Shown piece by piece: positions 11,024-19,933 of a DNA stretch of 64,000 nt (position 1 is its first letter; each line of letters opens with the position of its first letter). The stretch is from an uncultured Burkholderiaceae bacterium. Lineage in GTDB: Bacteria; Pseudomonadota; Gammaproteobacteria; Burkholderiales; Burkholderiaceae. Under the pieces are notes generated by a model. It searched no databases and had not been told where the DNA came from. It saw only the letters and a program-made list of their open reading frames with translations. The position numbers and the translations under genes are program-made. The stretch spans positions 1 through 64,000 of the forward strand of contig CALMPB010000274.1 of NCBI GenBank assembly GCA_937871985.1. Direction: 5' to 3'.

Positions 11024-12522
11024 TGACTAGCGATATGGCGTCTTCTACCTTTCCCTGGCTAACTCTTTCCATTTTCGTTCCCATCGTGGCGGGGCTGATC
11101 GTCCTGCTGGTGGGGCGCGACGACCGTCCCGGCCTTACGCGCTGGTTGTCCCTGATCGGTTCGGTGCTGGGCTTTCTGGTGACCTTGCCGCTATACACGG
11201 GTTTTCGCTACGACACGGCCGACATGCAGTTCGTCGAGAATGTGCCCTGGATCGAGACCTTCGCGGTCAATTATCATCTGGGCATCGACGGCATCTCGAT
11301 GTGGTTCGTGCTGCTTACCGCCTTCATCACCATTATCGTGGTGCTGGCGGGCTGGGAAGTCATTACCAAGCGCGTGGCGCAATACATGGCGTCGTTCCTG
11401 ATCCTGTCCGGGCTCATGGTGGGCGTGTTCGCGGCGCTCGACGGCATGCTGTTCTACGTGTTCTTCGAAGCCACGCTCATTCCCATGTACCTGATCATCG
11501 GCGCCTGGGGCGGCCCCAATCGCGTGTATGCGGCATTCAAGTTCTTCCTGTATACGCTGGCCGGCTCGCTGCTGACGCTGATCGCCTTCATCTATTTGTG
11601 GCATGTGGCGGGCGGCTCGTTCGACATCCAGACATGGCAGCACATGAAGCTGGGCTATACGCCGCAGATTCTGGTCTTCCTGGCGTTGCTTGCCGCGTTC
11701 GCGGTCAAGGTTCCCATGTGGCCGGTGCATACGTGGTTGCCCGACGCGCACGTCGAGGCGCCCACAGGCGGCTCGGTGGTGCTGGCGGCCATCATGCTCA
11801 AGCTGGGCGCCTACGGCTTCCTGCGCTTTTCGCTGCCCATCGCACCCGATGCCTCGCATAGCCTGGCCGGCCTGATGATCGCCTTGTCGCTGATTGCGGT
11901 CATCTACATCGGCCTGGTGGCCATCGTTCAGGACGACATGAAAAAGCTGGTGGCGTATTCGTCGGTGGCGCACATGGGTTTCGTCACGCTGGGCTTCTTC
12001 ATCTTCAATACGGCGGGGCTCGAAGGCGCCATCGTGCAGATGCTCTCGCACGGCTTCGTCTCGGGCGCCATGTTCCTGTGCATAGGCGTGCTTTACGACC
12101 GCCTGCACACGCGCCGCATCGACGCATACGGCGGGGTCGTCAACGTCATGCCGCGCTTCGTCACCTTTTTCCTGCTGTTTTCGCTGGCCAATTGCGGCCT
12201 GCCGGCCACCAGCGGTTTCGTGGGCGAGTTCACGGTCATCATGGGCGCGGTCGAGCACAATTTCTGGATCGGCCTTTTGACCGCCACCGCCCTGATATGG
12301 GGCGCCGCCTATTCGCTGTGGATGTTCAAGCGCGTGGCGCTGGGCGACATCGTCAATGAAGAAGTGCGCGCCATGGCCGACCTGGGCAAGCGCGAGTTTT
12401 TCATCCTGGGAGTCCTGGCCATCCTGGTTCTATACATGGGTATCCATCCCAAGCCGTTTACCGACGTCATGCATGTATCGGTGCAGGCATTGTTGCAACA
12501 CGTCTCCGTCTCGAAACTGTAA
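11023..12522 (+). CDS. nuoM: NADH-quinone oxidoreductase subunit M
   Basis: NuoM is the second antiporter-like pump subunit. The 499-residue product is hydrophobic throughout and has the typical FFEATLIPMYLIIGAWGG, VKVPMWPVHTWLPDAHVEAP and SHGFVSGAMFLCIGVLYDR segments, with the conserved pump glutamate and lysines in their expected surroundings. It overlaps the last base of the nuoL stop and is followed by nuoN after 12 bases. Confidence 0.97.
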   Translation: MTSDMASSTFPWLTLSIFVPIVAGLIVLLVGRDDRPGLTRWLSLIGSVLGFLVTLPLYTGFRYDTADMQFVENVPWIETFAVNYHLGIDGISMWFVLLTAFITIIVVLAGWEVITKRVAQYMASFLILSGLMVGVFAALDGMLFYVFFEATLIPMYLIIGAWGGPNRVYAAFKFFLYTLAGSLLTLIAFIYLWHVAGGSFDIQTWQHMKLGYTPQILVFLALLAAFAVKVPMWPVHTWLPDAHVEAPTGGSVVLAAIMLKLGAYGFLRFSLPIAPDASHSLAGLMIALSLIAVIYIGLVAIVQDDMKKLVAYSSVAHMGFVTLGFFIFNTAGLEGAIVQMLSHGFVSGAMFLCIGVLYDRLHTRRIDAYGGVVNVMPRFVTFFLLFSLANCGLPATSGFVGEFTVIMGAVEHNFWIGLLTATALIWGAAYSLWMFKRVALGDIVNEEVRAMADLGKREFFILGVLAILVLYMGIHPKPFTDVMHVSVQALLQHVSVSKL

Positions 12523-12534
12523 GCCCGGATCATT

Positions 12535-14019
12535 ATGCAAAATCATTTTCAATTCGCCCTGGCTTTGCCTGAGATTCTGCTGCTGATTTTGACCGTTGTG
12601 GTATTGATCTTCGACGCGTTCAGCAAATCGAAGAACCGCCATCCGACGTTCATCCTGAGCCTGCTGTCCTTGCTCGTCGTTGCCGTGGTCAATGCGGTGC
12701 AATGGAGCGACGGTGTTGCCGGCACGACGTTCAACGGCATGTTCGTGGTCGACTCGCTGTCGCACTTCCTCAAGATTGCATCGTATATTACGGTTGCCAT
12801 CACGCTGATCTACGGCCGTCAATATGCCGAAGAGCGCGAAATGCTCAGCCATGGCGGCGAAATGTACACCTTGTCGCTGTTTGCCTTGCTGGGCCAGATG
12901 GTCATGATTTCCGCCGGCAGCATGCTTACGGTCTACCTGGGCGTGGAGCTCATGTCTTTCGCCCTGTATGCCCTTATCGCCCTGCGCCGCGACAACGTCA
13001 AGGCCTCCGAAGCGGCCATGAAGTATTTCGTGCTTGGTTCGCTGGCATCGGGCATTTTGCTGTACGGTCTTTCCATGATTTATGGCGCCACCGGCCAGCT
13101 CGACCTGGCCCGCATCGCCCACATCATCGCCACCGGCCAGGTTCACACCTTGCCCCTGGTGTTCGGCGTGGTCTTCATCGTGGCGGGCCTGGCCTTCAAG
13201 CTGGGCGCGGTGCCTTTCCACATGTGGGTGCCCGACGTCTACCATGGCGCGCCCACGGCGGTGACGCTGCTGGTTGCCGCGGCGCCCAAGCTGGCCGCCT
13301 TTGCCCTCATCCTGCGCCTGCTCATCGAAGGCCTGCACGGCCTGGCCCTGGACTGGCAGCCCATGCTGCTGATCATGGCGGTGCTGTCGCTGGCCATCGG
13401 CAACCTCACGGCCATCGCCCAGACCGATTTCAAGCGCATGCTGGCGTACTCCACCATTTCGCACATGGGCTTCGTGTTCCTGGGCCTGCTCTCGGGCGTG
13501 GTCGAAAACAATCCCCAGGCCACTGGGCAGGCCTATGGTTCGGCGCTGTTCTACATGGTCATTTATGTGCTGACCACCCTGGTCACCTTCGGGCTCATCC
13601 TGCTGCTTAGCCGCAAGGGCTTCGAATGCGAGAAGATCTCCGACCTCAAAGGCCTGAACCGCCGCAATCCGGTGCTGGCCGGCGTGTTGCTGCTTTCCAT
13701 GTTCTCGTTGGCGGGCATTCCTCCGCTGGCGGGCTTCTACGCCAAGCTTGCGGTGTTGCAGGCGCTGGTCGGCGCGGGTCACGTCGCCATGGCTGTCGTG
13801 GCAGTTCTGTTCTCGCTCGTCGGCGCCTTTTATTACTTGCGCGTGGTCAAGATGGCGTATTTCGACGAGCCCGAAGGGGAGGCCGCGCCTCTTGCCGGCG
13901 GGGTGCTGCCGCACGGCCTGATGTCGCTGAACGGTCTGGCGCTGATTGCCCTGGGCGTGTTGCCCGGCGGGCTGATGGCGCTGTGCGTGCATGCGATTCA
14001 GACATCGCTCGGTTTTTAA
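12535..14019 (+). CDS. nuoN: NADH-quinone oxidoreductase subunit N
   Basis: NuoN is the third antiporter-like subunit, closest to the peripheral arm. The 494-residue product is largely membrane-embedded. It shows [40 protein letters not shown] and [19 protein letters not shown], all characteristic of NuoN. It closes the core nuo set; DUF2818 follows after 9 bases with the same orientation. Confidence 0.97.
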   Translation: MQNHFQFALALPEILLLILTVVVLIFDAFSKSKNRHPTFILSLLSLLVVAVVNAVQWSDGVAGTTFNGMFVVDSLSHFLKIASYITVAITLIYGRQYAEEREMLSHGGEMYTLSLFALLGQMVMISAGSMLTVYLGVELMSFALYALIALRRDNVKASEAAMKYFVLGSLASGILLYGLSMIYGATGQLDLARIAHIIATGQVHTLPLVFGVVFIVAGLAFKLGAVPFHMWVPDVYHGAPTAVTLLVAAAPKLAAFALILRLLIEGLHGLALDWQPMLLIMAVLSLAIGNLTAIAQTDFKRMLAYSTISHMGFVFLGLLSGVVENNPQATGQAYGSALFYMVIYVLTTLVTFGLILLLSRKGFECEKISDLKGLNRRNPVLAGVLLLSMFSLAGIPPLAGFYAKLAVLQALVGAGHVAMAVVAVLFSLVGAFYYLRVVKMAYFDEPEGEAAPLAGGVLPHGLMSLNGLALIALGVLPGGLMALCVHAIQTSLGF

Positions 14020-14028
14020 AGGGTAGTC

Positions 14029-14562
14029 ATGGAGCAGCCGGTAGCGGTCTGGATTCTTATCGTCCTTGCCTTGGCAACCGCGAGCCTCCCGTTTCTGATC
14101 CGGCGCCCGCTATTGATGCTGCCTTGGCTTCAAAAGGGGGAAGACCGCCGGCCGGCCTGGCTGCGCCTGCTGGAATTCGCCGTGTTTTTCGCCATTCTGG
14201 TCGGTCTGCATTTTGCGATCCTGGGCTGGGTAGGGGGCGCGCTGGTTGGCGCTGATGCGGCGTCGATGGGCCTGTTCCTGGTCAAGGTCGCGGTATTGGC
14301 CGTGGCCGTGGTGTTGCTGCTCAGCTACCCGGGCTGGCGGGACGTCAATAAGCACATCCACAAGTCGTTCGTCGCACGCCTGCTGGAAGTCCTGGTGCTG
14401 TATGCGCTGGTGGGGACGCTGGGCCTAGCCTTCGAAATCAACATCGGCAATGCCTTTCCCAAGGATTGGGAGTTCTACGTCATCAGCTTGTGCCTGTACC
14501 TGGTGCTGGCTTATCCGGGCTTCGTGTACTGCTATCTTTTGCGGCATCGGTACCGGGGGTAG
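14029..14562 (+). CDS. DUF2818 family membrane protein at the end of the nuo operon
   Basis: The product is a 177-residue membrane protein of unknown function. The C-terminal half matches the DUF2818 family often found after nuoN in beta-proteobacteria (RLLEVLVLYALVGTLGLAFE, then WEFYVISLCLYLVLAYPGFVYCYLLR). Members I remember are near 100 residues. Here about 70 extra residues lie in the middle and include a segment (44-64) that resembles residues 115-137, so an internal duplication is possible. Position suggests a role in complex I assembly or stability, but that is inference only. Confidence 0.8.
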   Translation: MEQPVAVWILIVLALATASLPFLIRRPLLMLPWLQKGEDRRPAWLRLLEFAVFFAILVGLHFAILGWVGGALVGADAASMGLFLVKVAVLAVAVVLLLSYPGWRDVNKHIHKSFVARLLEVLVLYALVGTLGLAFEINIGNAFPKDWEFYVISLCLYLVLAYPGFVYCYLLRHRYRG

Positions 14563-14585
14563 GGGGGCGCGTATAACTCGCGGAA

Positions 14586-14606
14586 CGGACAGCCACCGGC
14601 TGTCCG
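14586..14606 (+). terminator. Perfect 9-bp inverted repeat after the nuo operon
   Basis: Arms CGGACAGCC and GGCTGTCCG are separated by ACC, starting 24 bases after the DUF2818 stop. There is no clear T-run on either strand, so it is either a weak or factor-assisted terminator or an RNA-stabilising hairpin at the end of the nuo transcript. Confidence 0.4.
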
Positions 14607-14754
14607 TAAACGCCGCGCTCGAACAGATGCTCGCTTGCCTCCTGAAAACAAGCGCCGAAATGGCTTGCTCCAACTTCGCAAAACCCGCTGGGCCGCAACG
14701 GCCTCGAGATATTGGCTACTTGAAAGAAACGGCGCTTGGGATAGATGCAAGAAA

Positions 14755-15396
14755 TTATTGCGCCGGCACGGCCTGGATCTTGTAGATGCGTAGCTCCGCC
14801 AAAGCTCTTTCGGAGTTGATGGAGATCTTAGAGAAACAGGACAATAGAGCTTTGAATTCGGTTTCTTCCACCCCTTCGAACAGGTAGTCGTTGATCTTCA
14901 GCACGACAGGGGATACTTGTTCGACATACTCGCGTCCTTTACTCGTCAGCTTGGTCAGAACGCTTCGGCGATCGGTGTCGTGGCGATCCTTCATGAGCAG
15001 TCCCATATCTACCATTCGTCCCACCTCGGTTGTCACATGCGGCGCCGCGATGGATAAGTGGTCGGCGAGTTTCCTGATGGTGACGCCACTTCCATTCTGT
15101 TCATGCGCTACTCCCAACAGCACAGCAAACTGTGTTCCGGTCAAACCGAGCAGCGCCCCAAAACTTTCCCGGCATGTCTGCAGCCGCGATAGCACCATAT
15201 TCATAAGATAGACCGCGGCTCGGAATTGATGGTCTCCGCCGTTGGCCAGCAGCGCTTCATGCGAGATGGTTAGCGGTGGTGTGTAGCGGGGGGCTTCAGC
15301 CTTTGCGCCGGTCTGGGAAATGCTGGATTGGGAGCGCTTTTTTTTGGACACAGGAGTGTGTTCGGTCACTGTTTTAGTCAAAATTTTCCCTGTCAC
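14755..15396 (-). CDS. MarR-family transcriptional regulator
   Basis: A 213-residue regulator with a basic, Ser- and Lys-rich N-terminal extension of about 45 residues followed by a MarR winged helix-turn-helix domain. Visible parts are GLTGTQFAVLLGVAH, the recognition-helix region TIRKLADHLSIAAPHVTTEVGRMVDMGLL, and the wing DRRSVLTKLTSKGREYV, which has the conserved Asp-Arg-Arg of the family. It is transcribed away from the catabolic genes that begin at 15645. MarR proteins of such islands usually repress the neighbouring genes until an aromatic ligand binds. Two identical palindromes nearby are candidate binding sites. The ligand is unknown. Confidence 0.9.
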   Translation of the reverse strand: MTGKILTKTVTEHTPVSKKKRSQSSISQTGAKAEAPRYTPPLTISHEALLANGGDHQFRAAVYLMNMVLSRLQTCRESFGALLGLTGTQFAVLLGVAHEQNGSGVTIRKLADHLSIAAPHVTTEVGRMVDMGLLMKDRHDTDRRSVLTKLTSKGREYVEQVSPVVLKINDYLFEGVEETEFKALLSCFSKISINSERALAELRIYKIQAVPAQ

Positions 15397-15644
15397 TCAA
15401 TCGTCTGTCGGCTATTTCCATAGCCCGGAGTTCATATGTCTACCGTTGGAATTTGTGCCAGTTTACACCTAAATAGGTACATTTTTTAGCTACATTTGAA
15501 ACTAAAATCAAAACACGCTTTACTAAATACATAATGTATGTTCTTATTGTATATAAATGGATGGCGTAGGGCTTATCTCACGTGAGATCGTGAACAGTCG
15601 ATCGTGAATAGCCTTTCGCAACTTTTATAAAGCGAGGAGAACTT
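15397..15644. promoter_or_regulatory. Divergent promoter region between marR and the monooxygenase gene
   Basis: This 248-base AT-rich stretch must hold promoters for both the MarR gene (leftward) and the plus-strand catabolic operon. It contains the 13-bp palindrome at 15527-15539. CATAAT at 15530-15535, inside that palindrome, would make a fair -10 box for the rightward promoter, in which case a bound repressor would cover it. I cannot pick a convincing -35 box. The monooxygenase start is preceded by a clear GAGGAGA ribosome binding site at 15634-15640. Confidence 0.6.
15527..15539. promoter_or_regulatory. Candidate MarR operator, copy 1
   Basis: Perfect inverted repeat ATACAT-A-ATGTAT, about 105 bases before the monooxygenase start and 131 bases before the MarR start. 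The same 13 bases occur in reverse complement at 17970-17982 before the TRAP transporter genes. Half-site length and AT-rich character fit MarR-type operators. Confidence 0.6.
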
Positions 15645-17165
15645 ATGGTGAATCAGACTGAACAAGCAGAGCGTACTTCGACGACAATCCCTCCTGTTCG
15701 GGAAACAGCGGATTTGCGTACAGGCGACGAATACCTGCGCTCCCTTCGTGATGGCCGTGCCATCTATGTCGACGGTGAGCAAGTAAAGGACGTCACCAAG
15801 CACAAGGCGTTTCGGGCCGCGGCCGAATCTGCCGCCCGGTTATTCGATGTCGCGGCGGATCCGGCGCTGCGCGAGCGCATGACTTACCGCTCTCCAAGCA
15901 GCGGCAAGCCCGTCTGGAGGGCCTATCAGATACCACGATCGCTGTCCGACCTCAAGGCTAAGCGGCTTGCTTCGGAAACCTGGTCCGAATGCTCATTCGG
16001 CATGATGGGCAGAACCCCCGACCATGTGGCGGGCTTTTTTTGCGGGTATGCGGCGGTGCCGGAAGTTTTTGCTTCCGGTGGGGCGCATTTTGCGGAGAAC
16101 AGCATCAAGTTCTACGAAGAACTGCGGGAAAATCATCGTTGGGCCACCTATGCCATCGTTCCTCCTCAAATCGACCGCAGCAAGCCGGCGCATCAGCAGT
16201 CCGACCCCACACTGTATGCGGGCGTCGTCAAAGAGCGCGACGATGGCATTATCGTCTCGGGGGCGCAGCAACTGGCCAGTGCCGGTGTTTTTTCGGATTA
16301 TGTCTATGTAAGCTGCATTCACCCTTTGAAAGCAGGCGATGAAAACTACGCTATTGGCGTTGCCATTCCGATTAACGCGCCAGGCTTGAAGCTTTATCCG
16401 CGTCGCCCCTATGCCTTGCACAACGCGAGCCCGTTGGACTATCCCCTTAGCAGCCGCTTCGATGAAAGCGATTGCTTCATCGTGCTGAAAGATGTGTTCG
16501 TTCCGTGGGAAAAGGTGTTCATTTACCGCAATCTGGAAGTATGCCGCGATCAATGGTGGAAAACACCTTCCCATGCTTATGGCAACTTGCAGGCGCAGGC
16601 CCGCTATGCCACCAAATTGCGCTTCATGACCGGCTTGCTGAAGCGGATGAACGAGATGACCGGGAATGATTCCAACCCTCAAGTCCAGGTTCAAATGGGT
16701 GAGCTCGCGGCACTGGTCTCGATTGTCGACAGCATGCTTATCGCCCAGGAAACGCAGGCGAAAATAGACGAGCATGGTGTCGTCTGGCCATGCACGGCCG
16801 CGCTTTATGCCGTTATGGCCTTGCAGTCCGAACTGAACCCGCGGATGGTCGATATGGTGCGTGAGTTGACCGGTTCGGCCATGATCTCGCTTCCTTCCTC
16901 GTCGAAAGATCTGGAAAGCCCGGAGACCGCGCCAGACATTGAACGATACATGCGATCCGCAAATTCCGATGCAAGATCCCGGATTGCCCTGATGCGGATG
17001 GCCTGGGATTTCGTTGGCACGGAATTCGGCAATCGAAGCCAGCAATATGAAAAATTCTATGGAGGAGCTTCGTTCATCGTAAAAGCGAACATGTATCGGG
17101 CGTTCGATTTCAAGCGAGGCACGAGCATGGTGGATGCGGCCCTTTCATTGCCTCCGCTCGATTAG
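15645..17165 (+). CDS. HpaB-type flavin-dependent monooxygenase (4-hydroxyphenylacetate 3-hydroxylase family)
   Basis: The 506-residue product belongs to the acyl-CoA dehydrogenase-fold family that includes 4-hydroxyphenylacetate 3-monooxygenase (HpaB) and chlorophenol monooxygenases. These use reduced flavin supplied by a separate reductase to hydroxylate phenolic rings. Family marks are the N-terminal RTGDEYLRSLRDGRAIYVDGE, GRTPDHVAGFF near residue 125, VPWEKVFIYRN in the middle, and the C-terminal GSAMISLPSS region. The flavin reductase gene follows directly, which supports a two-component system. The start is fixed by a strong GAGGAGA at 15634. The substrate is not known. Related dehydratases share the fold, but the reductase partner favours a monooxygenase. 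Confidence 0.87.
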   Translation: MVNQTEQAERTSTTIPPVRETADLRTGDEYLRSLRDGRAIYVDGEQVKDVTKHKAFRAAAESAARLFDVAADPALRERMTYRSPSSGKPVWRAYQIPRSLSDLKAKRLASETWSECSFGMMGRTPDHVAGFFCGYAAVPEVFASGGAHFAENSIKFYEELRENHRWATYAIVPPQIDRSKPAHQQSDPTLYAGVVKERDDGIIVSGAQQLASAGVFSDYVYVSCIHPLKAGDENYAIGVAIPINAPGLKLYPRRPYALHNASPLDYPLSSRFDESDCFIVLKDVFVPWEKVFIYRNLEVCRDQWWKTPSHAYGNLQAQARYATKLRFMTGLLKRMNEMTGNDSNPQVQVQMGELAALVSIVDSMLIAQETQAKIDEHGVVWPCTAALYAVMALQSELNPRMVDMVRELTGSAMISLPSSSKDLESPETAPDIERYMRSANSDARSRIALMRMAWDFVGTEFGNRSQQYEKFYGGASFIVKANMYRAFDFKRGTSMVDAALSLPPLD

Positions 17166-17219
17166 CGGCTCCCTGCTCTAGTCGGACATTGTTTTCTTGG
17201 CTTCTTTTTCTTTCATGGT

Positions 17220-17738
17220 ATGACTATGGATACCTCGTTTGTGACGAGCTGCGATCAGCGGACATTGCGCAACGTCCTGGGAAGGTTTGCGACGGGCATT
17301 GCGGTGGTGTCCGGCAGCGACAGGCAAGGCAATAAGCTCGGATGCACGATAAGCTCGTTCAATTCTGTGTCGTTGTCTCCTCCTCTTGTGCTGTTCTCCA
17401 TTGCGAATCAGGCACTGTCGCTTCCTGAATGGCTTTGCGCCGAACACTTCGGAATCAGCGTGCTCAGCGATAGACAAAGCCATATCTCGACAAGATTCTC
17501 GCGCGCGCAAACTGAAAAATGGCAAGATACTCCGCATTTTTCAGGGCCTGAGACGGGTGTGCCGCTAATCGAAGAGGCGCTTGCGTGGTTCGAGTGCGCA
17601 CCTTATTCCACAGTCGAGGGCGGCGATCACACCATTTTTATCGCCCGGATTATTGCCCATCGAACGTCGCCACTTTATAGCGGTGAACCGCTGGTTTTCT
17701 TTGATGGCGGCTATCGGCAAATTCTTCCCAGGCAGTGA
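17220..17738 (+). CDS. Flavin reductase (HpaC-like partner of the monooxygenase)
   Basis: The 172-residue product matches NAD(P)H:flavin oxidoreductases of two-component monooxygenases: LRNVLGRFATGIAVVSG at the start, the flavin-contact stretch GCTISSFNSVSLSPPLVLFSI, then FGISVLSDRQ and GDHTIFIARI. It would supply reduced FMN or FAD to the HpaB-type enzyme upstream. The gap from that gene is 54 bases and pyrimidine-rich, with no good ribosome binding site. Starts at 17220 or 17226 (MDTSF) are both possible. Confidence 0.88.
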   Translation: MTMDTSFVTSCDQRTLRNVLGRFATGIAVVSGSDRQGNKLGCTISSFNSVSLSPPLVLFSIANQALSLPEWLCAEHFGISVLSDRQSHISTRFSRAQTEKWQDTPHFSGPETGVPLIEEALAWFECAPYSTVEGGDHTIFIARIIAHRTSPLYSGEPLVFFDGGYRQILPRQ

Positions 17739-18082
17739 CGTATGCGGAAAGAAGACTGCCACCAGTGCTATTGCCATGGGATGCCCCATGAGCAGCGGGC
17801 GATTGCTGGCGCTGGCCGGCGAGTGCGCCGGTGCCTCAATGCTCGAAATTCCGATGTTGTTTTGGCAAGGGTGTTTTGCGTGGTTTATGGCGAGAAGCGC
17901 AAGCCAAAATCAAAAGATTAGGAATAACCCTTAAAACAGCCATTCCATCTTGACGGCTACAAATTAAATATACATTATGTATGTAATTTACAAGAGCCGG
18001 GTGGATTCCAATTCCATAACGGCCTCCATAAAAAGTTGCGACATCCAATCAAGTCAACGATCACCGATGTGCAGGAGAAGAC
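17739..18082. other. Intergenic region carrying the second operator candidate
   Basis: A 344-base stretch with no convincing gene. The first 200 bases have an open frame but no family features. The AT-rich part near 17960-17990 holds the palindrome at 17970-17982, and the region probably contains a separate promoter for the TRAP transporter genes. A good AGGAGA ribosome binding site sits just before 18083. Confidence 0.6.
17970..17982. promoter_or_regulatory. Candidate MarR operator, copy 2
   Basis: ATACAT-T-ATGTAT, the exact reverse complement of the site at 15527-15539, lying 100 bases before the DctQ start. Flanking TAAAT and ATTTA extend the symmetry with a small offset. The equal distance to the next gene at both sites supports a shared regulatory role. 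Confidence 0.6.
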
Positions 18083-18598
18083 ATGCAGAAAGAACGTGAA
18101 GCGGCCTCATCTTGCTACCTCATTGTGGCGATAGAAAAGACGTCGCTTGGCATTGCCGCAGGCGGCCTATGTGTGCTGGTTATCCTCAATGCATTGAATG
18201 TAATAGGTAGATCGCTATTGCCGTCGCCTTTTACATGGGTGGATGAATGCATGTCGTTTGTTATGGTCGTTAGTGTGTTTTCAGGTGCGCTCGCGGCAAC
18301 CAGTAAAGGTTGTCATATCAGCGTCGACATTTTTTATCAATTAATGCCATTGATGCTACGGAAGGTGGTGCGTGTGGCGGGAGCCGTGGTGTCGGTGGCG
18401 ACGCTTGCGACGCTGGGAGTGGCAAGCACCAAAATCGTGGACATTCTGCGTCAATTCGATCAGCGCAGCGATGCCATGGAATTTCCAGTTTGGATTGTCC
18501 AGAGTGTTGTCCCGATATTTTTGTTCATCTCGGCGGCGCTCATTATCTATTTGGCCTTCCAGACTGTCGATGAACCAGAAAAAGTAAAAGGCGAATGA
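18083..18598 (+). CDS. TRAP transporter small permease (DctQ-like)
   Basis: TRAP transporters import organic acids using an ion gradient and a periplasmic binding protein. This 171-residue product is the small membrane subunit, with four hydrophobic helices (about residues 22-42, 55-75, 95-115 and 138-158). The DctQ features WVDECMSFVMVVSVFSGA and a following KGCHISVDIF segment are present. It is preceded by AGGAGA and is followed by the large permease one base after its stop. The neighbours DctM and DctP complete the system. Confidence 0.92.
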   Translation: MQKEREAASSCYLIVAIEKTSLGIAAGGLCVLVILNALNVIGRSLLPSPFTWVDECMSFVMVVSVFSGALAATSKGCHISVDIFYQLMPLMLRKVVRVAGAVVSVATLATLGVASTKIVDILRQFDQRSDAMEFPVWIVQSVVPIFLFISAALIIYLAFQTVDEPEKVKGE

Positions 18599-18599
18599 C

Positions 18600-19907
18600 A
18601 TGGGCGGTTATATGCTGGTCATTGTTTTTATCGGAATACCGCTAACGTTGCTCTTGTTGGGGCTTCCCATCTATATAGCCTTGCTCGGGGCAACCATGCT
18701 CGGGAGCTGGATACTGCTGCCGGCGGGCAATTTGTCATCGCTGTTCTCAGGGGTGCATAGTTCCTTGGTGGGCGGCGTGGAATTGAATCCTTTATTGGCC
18801 GTTCCTCTCTTCATCTTCGCCGGGGAGGTCATGGGGCGGGGAGGCCTGGCGCGTCGGATAGTCAATTGGGTACTGTCCATCGTGGGTGGTTTGCGGGGGG
18901 CCATGGGCCTGACCACGGTGGGTTCCGCAGAGTTGTTCGGCGCAATGTCAGGCTCGAGCATCGGTTGCATTGCCGCCATCGGGCATATGTTGCTCGATCC
19001 CATGCTCAAGAGCGGATACAACAGGACGTTTGCATGCAGTCTATTGGCATCGTCGGGCGCGATAGCCGTGATTTTGCCGCCTTCGATTTCAATGATCATT
19101 TACGGCGTCACTGCTCAGCAATCCATACCCGACCTTTTTTTAGCGGGCATCGTGCCAGGCATCATGGTGGGCGGAGCAATAGCCATGCTCCTGCTGGGGC
19201 ATGCCTATGCAAAAAAACTGCCCAGGGCGGGGGGGCGCATCAATGTAATGGATGTCGTCCGGACGACTCGAGAAGCAATATGGGCTCTTTTAGCGCCAGT
19301 CGTCATCCTGGGAGGAATATACGGCGGTTTTGCGACGCCTACGGAAGCCGCGGGTGTTGCGGTGGTCTATGCCGTCGTTATCTCGGTTTTTGTGTACAAG
19401 GAAATCGGTTGGCGGGACATCTGGCACGTCGCTCTCAGTTCGTCACTGCTGGTTTCGCAGATCATGATCATAGTCGGCGTCGCGGGTGCATACGCCTGGC
19501 TGCTTACCACTACCGGATTTCCTTCTCTGGTTGTTGAAATCATTCAAAGCCTGCATTTGAATCCCTTCGAGTTGTTGATGGTGATCAATCTGCTTCTTTT
19601 ACTAATTGGAAGCGTTCTTGAACCACCCGCCGCCATTCTTATCTTGACGCCATTACTTGCTCCTGTCGTGTCCGAAGCAGGAATAAATCTGATTCATTTC
19701 GGCATCGTCATGACGGTCAACCTGGCAATTGGGTTGTTCATTCCTCCCCTGGGGCTGAATATCCTTGCATCGCACACGATATTCAAGATTTCCGTCGGCC
19801 GATTGAGCGTGGGCGTGCTGCCATTCTTGCTGACCTACCTGTTTTGCCTGATTGTGATTACGTATATTCCACAGATTGTGTTGGCGCCCCTGAGCTGGAT
19901 TCAGTAG
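18600..19907 (+). CDS. TRAP transporter large permease (DctM-like)
   Basis: The 435-residue product is the ion-coupled transport subunit of the TRAP system, with about twelve hydrophobic segments. Visible DctM marks are PLLAVPLFIFAGEVMGRGGLARRIV, GAMSGSSIGCIAAIGHMLLDPM, the stretch around FATPTEAAGVAVVYA, and FGIVMTVNLAIGLFIPPLGLN near the C-terminus. It follows the small permease after one base. Substrate choice is set mainly by the DctP protein downstream. Confidence 0.95.
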   Translation: MGGYMLVIVFIGIPLTLLLLGLPIYIALLGATMLGSWILLPAGNLSSLFSGVHSSLVGGVELNPLLAVPLFIFAGEVMGRGGLARRIVNWVLSIVGGLRGAMGLTTVGSAELFGAMSGSSIGCIAAIGHMLLDPMLKSGYNRTFACSLLASSGAIAVILPPSISMIIYGVTAQQSIPDLFLAGIVPGIMVGGAIAMLLLGHAYAKKLPRAGGRINVMDVVRTTREAIWALLAPVVILGGIYGGFATPTEAAGVAVVYAVVISVFVYKEIGWRDIWHVALSSSLLVSQIMIIVGVAGAYAWLLTTTGFPSLVVEIIQSLHLNPFELLMVINLLLLLIGSVLEPPAAILILTPLLAPVVSEAGINLIHFGIVMTVNLAIGLFIPPLGLNILASHTIFKISVGRLSVGVLPFLLTYLFCLIVITYIPQIVLAPLSWIQ

Positions 19908-19933
19908 TTGTTCATTACCCTAAAGGAGATAGC

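Noticed and set aside
17581..17934. 117-codon plus-strand frame overlapping the flavin reductase end
   Set aside because: Half of it overlaps the reductase gene out of frame and the rest has no recognised domain or start signal.
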